Shown piece after piece: positions 58,682 to 64,000 of a DNA stretch of 64,000 bases. The notes beneath the pieces were generated by a model that saw nothing but the letters and a program-made list of their open reading frames with translations, searched no databases and was not told the origin of the DNA. The position numbers were made by a program, and so were the translations under genes. Each line of letters starts with the position of its first letter. The first letter of the stretch is position 1. Origin of the DNA: Amycolatopsis sp. NBC_00345 (GTDB lineage: Bacteria; Actinomycetota; Actinomycetes; Mycobacteriales; Pseudonocardiaceae); the NCBI RefSeq assembly GCF_036116635.1, contig NZ_CP107995.1, positions 2,728,001 through 2,792,000 on the forward strand. Direction: 5' to 3'.

Positions 58682-59254
58682 ATGGCCACTCATTCGCACG
58701 GGACAGCGGCCCGCCCCGTGCGACGGGATGTGCAGCGCAATCTCGATGCACTGCTTACGGCCGCCGCCGAAGTGTTCGTGTCGGACGGCGTGGACGCGCC
58801 CGTGCGGCGGATCACCGCCAAGGCGGGGGTGGGCATCGGCACGCTGTACCGGCACTTCCCGGAGCGTTCGGACCTCATCGTCGCGGTCTTCCGCCGGGAG
58901 GTGGACGCCTGCACCGCGGCCGCCCCGGCCCTGGCGGCCACCTGCGAACCCGTCGAGGCCCTCGTCCGCTGGCTTGAGCGCCTGGCGGAGTTCGTCGCCA
59001 CGAAGCGCGGGCTCAAAGCCGCCCTGCACTCCGGCGATCCTGCCTACGAAAGCCTGCCCGCCTACTTCAAGGAGCAGTTCCTGCCCGTCATCGAGGAGCT
59101 GACCGGTGCCGCCGTCGCCTCGGGGGACATCCGTCTCACGATCACGCCGTACGACCTGTTGCGCACCATGGCCGGCGTCGTCGACCCGGAGGACGACGCC
59201 TACACGAAACGCATGATCACCCTGGTCGTCGACGGCCTGCGTTACCGGGCCTGA
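58682..59254 (+). CDS. TetR family regulator (SbtR-like C-domain)
   Basis: 190 residues from an ATG with AAGGAGG upstream. DNA-binding domain: LLTAAAEVFVSDGVDAPVRRITAKAGVGIGTLYRHFPERSDLIVAVF. C-terminal region FVATKRGLKAALHSGD and LRTMAGVVDPEDD. Divergent from the alpha/beta hydrolase gene, which it probably represses. Overlaps the convergent TetR gene by 13 bases. Confidence 0.92.
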   Translation: MATHSHGTAARPVRRDVQRNLDALLTAAAEVFVSDGVDAPVRRITAKAGVGIGTLYRHFPERSDLIVAVFRREVDACTAAAPALAATCEPVEALVRWLERLAEFVATKRGLKAALHSGDPAYESLPAYFKEQFLPVIEELTGAAVASGDIRLTITPYDLLRTMAGVVDPEDDAYTKRMITLVVDGLRYRA

Positions 59255-59874
59255 TCCGGGACCGGCACGACACCGGCAGGGGAGCGGTGCCGGTCCAGAA
59301 TCCCCGCGACGATCCTCATCAGCCGGTCCCCCGTCTGATCGATGCTTCCGTTCTGCGCGCTGACTTGCGCGCCTTCCAGTACGAAGGTGATCTCGGCCGC
59401 GGTCTGCTCGGGATCGGGCAGACCAGCCTCGGCGCACAGGCCGGCCAGCCTGCGGGCCTGGCGGGCCTTGTGCTTCTCGATCACTTGCCGTGCGGGATGG
59501 GAGCGGTCGGGCAGCTCGGCGATGGAGTTGATGAACGGGCAGCCCCGGTGGGAGATCGCCGGCAATCCCTCGGCGATGAAGCGGGTCACGCCCAGGATCT
59601 GTTCCCTGGGCCGGCCCGGGTATTCGGCTTCGACCCGGTCGAACGCCGCCTGGTAGTCGGCGGCGACGATCCGCAGCCACTCCGCGACCAGTGCGTCCTT
59701 GGTTTCGAAGTGCCGGTAGATCGCCGTCTTGGTGGTCTCGGCCTTCTCGGCGATCGCCTGGACGCCCACCTGCCGGATCCCCTCGTTCTGGAAGAGTTCC
59801 TCCGCCGCGTCGAGGATGCGCTCACGTGGCGGCAGTTTCGCCACCCGGCTCGGCCTTCCGGCAGTTGATGCCAT
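59242..59874 (-). CDS. TetR family regulator of the divergent amidase
   Basis: 210 residues from the ATG at 59874 with GGAG upstream. DNA-binding domain: RERILDAAEELFQNEGIRQVGVQAIAEKAETTKTAIYRHFETKDALVAEWL. C-terminal domain (GCPFINSIAELPDRSHPARQVIEKHKARQ) of the TetR_C_33/cysteine-containing type. A palindrome at 59944 lies between it and the amidase gene. Confidence 0.92.
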   Translation of the reverse strand: MASTAGRPSRVAKLPPRERILDAAEELFQNEGIRQVGVQAIAEKAETTKTAIYRHFETKDALVAEWLRIVAADYQAAFDRVEAEYPGRPREQILGVTRFIAEGLPAISHRGCPFINSIAELPDRSHPARQVIEKHKARQARRLAGLCAEAGLPDPEQTAAEITFVLEGAQVSAQNGSIDQTGDRLMRIVAGILDRHRSPAGVVPVPDQAR

Positions 59875-59943
59875 GACTGCTCCGTGACCTCCGGTCGGTG
59901 GTGGACCTCTCATCCCCGGTTACGGTACCAGTCCGTCCCATGC

Positions 59944-59980
59944 GATACCGTTCGGTATCGTTAGGTACTCAACGGTATCG
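59944..59980. promoter_or_regulatory. Palindromic operator GATACCG-TT-CGGTATC and half-site
   Basis: A 16-bp palindrome (59944-59959) with seven-base half-sites; an additional GGTATCG copy ends near 59980. It lies between the divergent TetR and amidase genes, 38 bases before the amidase start. Confidence 0.7.
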
Positions 59981-59997
59981 CTTGAGGGAGCAGAGCA

Positions 59998-61449
59998 GTG
60001 AGAGTTACCGAGTACGTGAGCTTCGACGCGGTCGGGCTCGCGGAGCTGGTGGCCAAAGGCGAGGTGGCCCCGGCCGAACTGGAAGCCGCCGCGCGCGAGG
60101 CTGCGCAGGCGGTCAATCCTCAGGTCAACGCCATCGTGGAGACCTGGCCGGCCGACGACGAGCCCCGTCCCGGCAGCACACCGCTGGCCGGGGTCCCGTT
60201 CCTGATCAAGGACATCGGGGCCGCCATGGCCGGGAGGCGCATGGAGCTGGGCAGCCGGCTCGCGGCCGGCAACGTCGCCGGCGCTGACTCCTCCCTGATG
60301 CGGCGCTTCCGTCGCGCCGGCCTCGTGACGTTCGGGCGTACCGCGACACCGGAGATGGCTTACAGCATCACGACGGAACCAGCGCTGTACGGCGCGGCCC
60401 GCAATCCGTGGGACCTGGAGCGGAGCGCGGGCGGATCCAGCGGGGGCGCGGGCGCCGCTGTCGCGGCCGGGGTGGTCCCGATCGCGCACGCCACCGACGC
60501 CGCCGGTTCGCTCCGCATCCCCGCCGCCTACAACGGCCTCTTCGGGTTGAAGCCCACCCGTGGCCGGGTCTCCATGGGCCCCGGCGTCGACGAGGTCTTC
60601 GGCGGCCTGGCCGTGCACGGCAACGTCAGCCGCACGGTGCGCGACAGTGCGGCGCTGCTCGACCAGATCCGCGGCCCGGAACCGGGTGATCCCTACTTCG
60701 CGCAGCAGCCGTCCCGGCCGTATGCGGAGGAAGTCACCCGCCACCCGGGCTCGCTGCGGATCGGCGTCCTCACCCAGTCCTGGGGCGGACGCCGCACCAC
60801 CGCACCGGTGGCCGACGCGCTCTCTCGCACCGTGCGCCTGCTCGAATCCCTCGGCCATCGGGTGGAGGAGGCCGAGGTCGGCCTCGGGGCCGGCTGGGAG
60901 GAGTTCGTCCTGGCCAACGCCCGCCTGTTCACGGTGAATCTCACGGCTTCGGTCGACGAGCTGGCTGCCGCGTTCGGCCGGCCCATCGACTCCGCGACCC
61001 TCGAGCCGGTGACCCTGGCCAGCTACCACTACGGGCAGCGGGTCAGTGGCGCCGAGTTCGTCGCCGCTCTCGCGATCCGGAACCGGGCCGCCCGGAGCCT
61101 GGCCCGGTACTTCGACGCTCACGACATCCTGCTCACCCCGACCTCGCCGGAGCTTCCCCTGCCCTTGGGCACCTACGCCGAGGGCGCGGAGGCGCTGGAC
61201 GGCCTTGGCTGGATCGACCGCCTCAACGACCGCTCGCCGTTCACCACGGCGTTCAACGTCGCGGGCACACCCGCCATGTCCGTGCCGGTGACGGCCGACG
61301 TCGAGACGGGGCTCCCGATCGGTATGCAGTTCGCTGCCGGTTACGGGCTCGAAGGCCGTCTCTTCCGCCTCGCCGGACAACTCGAACAGGCCTGCCCGTG
61401 GTCGGGCCGGACCCCCACGGTGTGGGCCGGGAACTCCACGGATCGCTGA
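59998..61449 (+). CDS. Amidase signature family enzyme
   Basis: 483 residues from a GTG with GAGGGAG upstream. The Ser-cisSer-Lys triad of the amidase signature family is complete: Lys71 (FLIKDIG), cis-Ser147 (AGGSSGGAGAAVAAG) and nucleophile Ser171 (TDAAGSLRIPAAYNGLFGLKPTRGR). The spacing is close to that of NylA, the 6-aminohexanoate cyclic-dimer hydrolase, and other linear amide hydrolases. Substrate unknown. The divergent TetR gene probably regulates it. Confidence 0.93.
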   Translation: MRVTEYVSFDAVGLAELVAKGEVAPAELEAAAREAAQAVNPQVNAIVETWPADDEPRPGSTPLAGVPFLIKDIGAAMAGRRMELGSRLAAGNVAGADSSLMRRFRRAGLVTFGRTATPEMAYSITTEPALYGAARNPWDLERSAGGSSGGAGAAVAAGVVPIAHATDAAGSLRIPAAYNGLFGLKPTRGRVSMGPGVDEVFGGLAVHGNVSRTVRDSAALLDQIRGPEPGDPYFAQQPSRPYAEEVTRHPGSLRIGVLTQSWGGRRTTAPVADALSRTVRLLESLGHRVEEAEVGLGAGWEEFVLANARLFTVNLTASVDELAAAFGRPIDSATLEPVTLASYHYGQRVSGAEFVAALAIRNRAARSLARYFDAHDILLTPTSPELPLPLGTYAEGAEALDGLGWIDRLNDRSPFTTAFNVAGTPAMSVPVTADVETGLPIGMQFAAGYGLEGRLFRLAGQLEQACPWSGRTPTVWAGNSTDR

Positions 61450-61530
61450 GGGTTTCTCTTGGGCGCCCGGCAGCCGACTGACCCTGTCGGACAGGGCTCG
61501 GCCCTGGTCCAGCGGACCGGTCCGGCGGGG

Positions 61531-62019
61531 TCAGCCGGCGAGGCGGAAGTACAGGTCGGTCTCCCAGTTCGTCGCGTCGGGCTCGATGCGTGGGTCGGTG
61601 CGGTAGACCTCGAGGCGGCCGGCCCAGTGCTCGCCGTCGGTGGTCTCGGCGCGGTCCCAGTGCACGCCTTCGCGTTCGCCCCACTCCAGGACGGCGGCGG
61701 TCGCGGCGTAGAGCCCGTCCGGTGCGCCGTGGTGGGTGCTCATGGCGTACTTCCCGCCGGGCACGACGCCGGTGAAGTACTCGTCGCCGAGGTCCACGGG
61801 CTCCTCGACCGGGACGCAGGCCTCCACGGTCAGGCTCGTCATGCCGGGCGCGATCACGAGGTAGCGGAAGAACGGCGCGCCGGCGGGCGTGACGCCCCGG
61901 GCGGCGAGCGCGCCCACGATGGCACTGATGCGGTGGGCGACTTCGCGCAGGCCTTCGGCGGTGACGGTGTCGCGGAACCCGGCGTAGCGCTGGGCCGGAC
62001 GGTCCACAAAGGACGGCAT
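61531..62019 (-). CDS. GyrI-like effector-binding domain protein
   Basis: 162 residues from an ATG with AAGGAG upstream. The pattern RPAQRYAGFRDTVTAEGLREVAHRISAIVGALAARG, VEACVPVEEPVD and GKYAMSTHHGAPDGLYAATAAVLEW is that of the stand-alone GyrI-like/AraC effector-binding (SHS2) fold. These bind small hydrophobic molecules or act as hydrolases of small compounds. Last gene of the ECF sigma factor locus. Confidence 0.88.
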   Translation of the reverse strand: MPSFVDRPAQRYAGFRDTVTAEGLREVAHRISAIVGALAARGVTPAGAPFFRYLVIAPGMTSLTVEACVPVEEPVDLGDEYFTGVVPGGKYAMSTHHGAPDGLYAATAAVLEWGEREGVHWDRAETTDGEHWAGRLEVYRTDPRIEPDATNWETDLYFRLAG

Positions 62020-62039
62020 AGCTGGTCTCTCCTTGGTGC

Positions 62040-62363
62040 TCAGCCCAGCATGGGGCGGACTTCGATGCTGCCGTAGGTGGCGGCGGGGTGGCGGGAAGCG
62101 AGATAGACGGCTTCGTCGAGGTCGGTGCAGTCGATCACGGCGTAGCCGCCGATCTGCTCCTTGCTCTCGGCGAACGGGCCGTCGCTGAGCTGGACGCCGC
62201 CGTCACGGACGCGGACGGTGGTGGCGGTGGCTGGTGGGTGCAGGCCCCCGCCACCGACGAGGTCGGCGCCGCGGTCGCGCAGCTCGTCGGTCCAGCCGCC
62301 GCAGCCGGCGGTCTTCTGCTCTTCGGTCGGCTCTTCACCGGCGATCATCAGCAGGTAGCGCAC
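62040..62363 (-). CDS. YciI/DGPF domain protein
   Basis: 107 residues from a GTG with AGGAG upstream. MRYLLMIAGEEPTEEQ and DGPFAESKEQIGGYAVIDCTDLDEAV hold the DGPF signature; IEVRPM is at the C-terminus. DGPF proteins accompany ECF42 sigma factors in a very common genetic pair; the sigma factor lies beyond the hydrolase gene here. Their role is still unclear. Confidence 0.92.
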   Translation of the reverse strand: MRYLLMIAGEEPTEEQKTAGCGGWTDELRDRGADLVGGGGLHPPATATTVRVRDGGVQLSDGPFAESKEQIGGYAVIDCTDLDEAVYLASRHPAATYGSIEVRPMLG

Positions 62364-62371
62364 GGGTTCTC

Positions 62372-63190
62372 CTAGTGCTGGTCGAGGACGGCGATGAGCT
62401 TCTCCGCGAACGGACCCGGCTCGCCGGCGAAGCCGCCGTGGTCGCCGGGGAACGGGACGGCCTTCTGCCCGAGCTCGCGGGCAAGCTCGACGCCGGCGAC
62501 GTGGGCAGGGGTGCCTTCGGCGGCGGCACCGACTCCGATCACCAGACGGGTGGCGGAGGCGCGCAGGGCGTCGAGGTCGGGCTCCCAGCGGCCGATCGCC
62601 TCCATCAGGTGGCCGAAGAAGAAGCCGAGGTTGGCCTGCATCCGTTTGCCCTGCTCGATTTCCGCGGGGGTGGGGTCGGCAGGCGGGGGCGGGACCTCGA
62701 AGCCGGTGCCGGCCATGAACGCGGCGAACGCGGCTTCGGTGCCGTGCTCGCGGTAGATCGCGGGGATATCCGGGCCGTCGGTGAGCATCTCGCCGAGGTA
62801 GCGGCTGACCGGAGGCTCGTGGGCGACCAGGGTGCGGACCTCACCGGGGTAACGCTTGAGGTGCTCGAGCATCGTGATGGCGCCGCCGCTGTTGGCGAAC
62901 ACGTACGCGGGTTCGCCGCCGATCTCGGTGAGCAGGCGGTGCACGTCGTCGGCGTGGTCGCCCACCAGATCGGGTCCCGGCTCGCCGGTGACGGTGCTGC
63001 GGGAGATGCCGCGCGGGTCGAACGTGACCACGGTGTAGCGGCCGGTCAGCAGGGGGCGCAGGCCGGTGAACGCGGTGGCGTCGGCCGGGCCGCCGGGTAC
63101 CAGGAGCAAGACCGGGCCGCCGCCGGTATCCGGCCCTTCGATGTCGTAGTGAAGTTCGGTGCCGGGCACACGCAGTGTCTTGCTGATCAT
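62372..63190 (-). CDS. Alpha/beta hydrolase (likely own translation start within the longer frame)
   Basis: 272 residues from the ATG at 63190, which has AAGGA six bases upstream. Oxyanion segment LLLVPGGPADATAF, DPRGISRSTV, nucleophile elbow YVFANSGGAITMLEH (Ser101, in A-N-S-G-G rather than G-x-S-x-G) and late His in PGDHGGFAGEPGPFAEKL. The frame is open upstream into the sigma factor gene with no stop, so it could also be made as a fusion. It ends eight bases before the YciI gene start. Confidence 0.88.
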   Translation of the reverse strand: MISKTLRVPGTELHYDIEGPDTGGGPVLLLVPGGPADATAFTGLRPLLTGRYTVVTFDPRGISRSTVTGEPGPDLVGDHADDVHRLLTEIGGEPAYVFANSGGAITMLEHLKRYPGEVRTLVAHEPPVSRYLGEMLTDGPDIPAIYREHGTEAAFAAFMAGTGFEVPPPPADPTPAEIEQGKRMQANLGFFFGHLMEAIGRWEPDLDALRASATRLVIGVGAAAEGTPAHVAGVELARELGQKAVPFPGDHGGFAGEPGPFAEKLIAVLDQH

Positions 63191-64000
63191 GGGTTGTCCT
63201 TCCGTCGTGCGGGTCGGTTCGTCCAGCCGACGAACGGAGCGGGCCGGAACCGACACCTCGGCCCTGTGGCTTTCCGAGCCGGGGATTTCCGGGCCGCGGA
63301 TTTCCGAGATCCTGCGACTGAGGTAGCCGCGTTCGGTTTCGGTGCCGGCCAGTGCCAGCGCTTCGGTGTACGCGGCGCGCGCCTCGGCGGTGCGGCCGAG
63401 GCGGCGCAGGAAGTCGGCGCGGGTGGCGGGCAGCAGGTGGTAGCCGGCCAGGTCGCCGCGGGCGGTCAGCTCGTCGGCGAGCTCGAGCCCGGCCGCGGGG
63501 CCCATGGCCATGCCGACGGCGACGGCGCGGTTGAGTTCGACCACCGGCGTCGGCAGGTGTTTCAGCAGTTCGCCGTAGAGCCCGGCGATCTGCGGCCAGT
63601 CGGTGCCCTCGGGGGCGTGGCAGGCGGCGATGGCGGCCTGGATCTGGTAGCGCCCGGGTTCACTGCGGCGCAGGGCGGCTTCGAGCCGGGTGGTGCCTTC
63701 GGTGATCGCCGCGGTGTCCCAGCGGGCGCGGTCCTGTTCGTCGAGCGGGACCAGGTCGCCGCCGGGGGTGACGCGGGTGTCGCGGCGGGCGTGTTGCAGC
63801 AACATCAGCGCCAGCAGCCCGGCGGCTTCGGGCTCGTCCGGCATGAGGGTGGCGAGCACCCGGGCGAGGCGGATGGCCTCGGCGGCGAGGTCGGGGCGCT
63901 GCAGGTCCGGGCCGGCGCTGGCCGAGTAGCCCTCGTTGAACAGCAGGTAGAGCACGCCGAGGACGGCGGCCAACCGCTCGGGCAGCAGATGCGCGGGCGG
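62372..64000 (-). CDS. ECF42-type sigma factor (5' end cut) in frame with the alpha/beta hydrolase
   Basis: From the right edge the minus strand reads PPAHLLPERLAAVLGVLYLLFNEGYSAS and continues with DLAAEAIRLARVLATLMPDEPEAAGLLALMLL and QIQAAIAACHAPEGTDWPQIAGLYGELL. This is the DUF6596/TPR-like C-terminal half of ECF42 sigma factors; regions 2 and 4 lie outside the window. Ordinary members end soon after the ERGYLSRRISEIR helix; here the frame runs on through about 37 linker residues to the hydrolase with no stop codon. It is the sigma partner of the DGPF gene. Confidence 0.82.
   Translation of the reverse strand, partial: PPAHLLPERLAAVLGVLYLLFNEGYSASAGPDLQRPDLAAEAIRLARVLATLMPDEPEAAGLLALMLLQHARRDTRVTPGGDLVPLDEQDRARWDTAAITEGTTRLEAALRRSEPGRYQIQAAIAACHAPEGTDWPQIAGLYGELLKHLPTPVVELNRAVAVGMAMGPAAGLELADELTARGDLAGYHLLPATRADFLRRLGRTAEARAAYTEALALAGTETERGYLSRRISEIRGPEIPGSESHRAEVSVPARSVRRLDEPTRTTEGQPMISKTLRVPGTELHYDIEGPDTGGGPVLLLVPGGPADATAFTGLRPLLTGRYTVVTFDPRGISRSTVTGEPGPDLVGDHADDVHRLLTEIGGEPAYVFANSGGAITMLEHLKRYPGEVRTLVAHEPPVSRYLGEMLTDGPDIPAIYREHGTEAAFAAFMAGTGFEVPPPPADPTPAEIEQGKRMQANLGFFFGHLMEAIGRWEPDLDALRASATRLVIGVGAAAEGTPAHVAGVELARELGQKAVPFPGDHGGFAGEPGPFAEKLIAVLDQH

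Noticed and set aside
61450..61530. Small hairpin CCCTGT-ACAGGG after the amidase gene
   Set aside because: Stem of only six pairs; too weak to call a terminator with confidence.
1..64000. CRISPR arrays, tRNA or rRNA genes, insertion sequences
   Set aside because: No regularly spaced repeats of CRISPR size, no cloverleaf-like sequence with CCA-end context, no transposase frames were seen.

Overview
The DNA is very GC-rich (about 70% by eye). GTG and TTG starts are common, genes are tightly packed with ATGA/GTGA overlaps, and third codon positions are strongly G/C. The gene content (MptB-type mannosyltransferase, F420-type PPOX oxidoreductase, DUF3090 and SCO1664-family proteins, DUF3097, a rifampin monooxygenase with a rifamycin-associated element) points to an actinomycete of the Pseudonocardiaceae, most likely Amycolatopsis or a close relative. 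This is inference; there is no rRNA or other phylogenetic marker in the window. No tRNA, rRNA, CRISPR array, insertion sequence or prophage was seen.

Layout. 1-9.4 kb: a cut GNAT acetyltransferase, a large secreted GH92 alpha-mannosidase with a palindromic operator, a DUF6924 protein, a methyltransferase, another GNAT protein, and a divergent peptidase pair (M20 and M55). 9.6-15 kb: a peptide ABC transporter operon (binding protein, two permeases, fused double ATPase). 15-23 kb: MptB, TetR/NmrA and RpiR/GNAT pairs, an F420-type oxidoreductase, an LD-carboxypeptidase and an S9 peptidase. 23-28.5 kb: a conserved actinobacterial run (DUF3090, SCO1664 family, APH-like kinase, DUF3097) and an NfeD-stomatin pair. 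28.6-34 kb: MFS transporter, GNAT, TetR, SGNH hydrolase, NAD kinase and trypsin-like protease.

34-48 kb is an accessory region of small catabolic or resistance modules, most with a divergent regulator and visible operators. It holds a tandem pair of dihydroxyphthalate-decarboxylase-like proteins with LysR, an FAD monooxygenase, TetR/quinone oxidoreductase with four operators on a 23-bp pitch, SDR/TetR, a methyltransferase, rox with its RAE palindrome, and a SnoaL/SDR/hydrolase operon with LysR. 48-52.5 kb holds a Cys-cluster pentapeptide protein and then an unusual three-gene cassette: a tyrosine recombinase whose core-binding domain is split by a long insertion, a zinc-finger coiled-coil protein, and a SprT-like metalloprotease. 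52.5-64 kb holds TetR/TetX-like monooxygenase, an orphan ClpP, AraC/NmrA/DUF1772, TetR/hydrolase, TetR/amidase, and an ECF42-type sigma factor locus (GyrI-like, YciI/DGPF, alpha/beta hydrolase) in which the sigma factor runs in frame into the hydrolase.

How the genes may work together. The M55 and M20 peptidases with the divergent peptide importer, together with the S66 and S9 peptidases, fit uptake and breakdown of peptides, possibly wall-derived. The rox and TetX-like genes suggest inducible inactivation of aromatic antibiotics. Several intergenic regions between convergent genes carry long perfect hairpins that look like a family of bidirectional terminators. The strongest leads for something new are the recombinase/coiled-coil/SprT cassette and the regularly spaced operator array at 38.97-39.05 kb.
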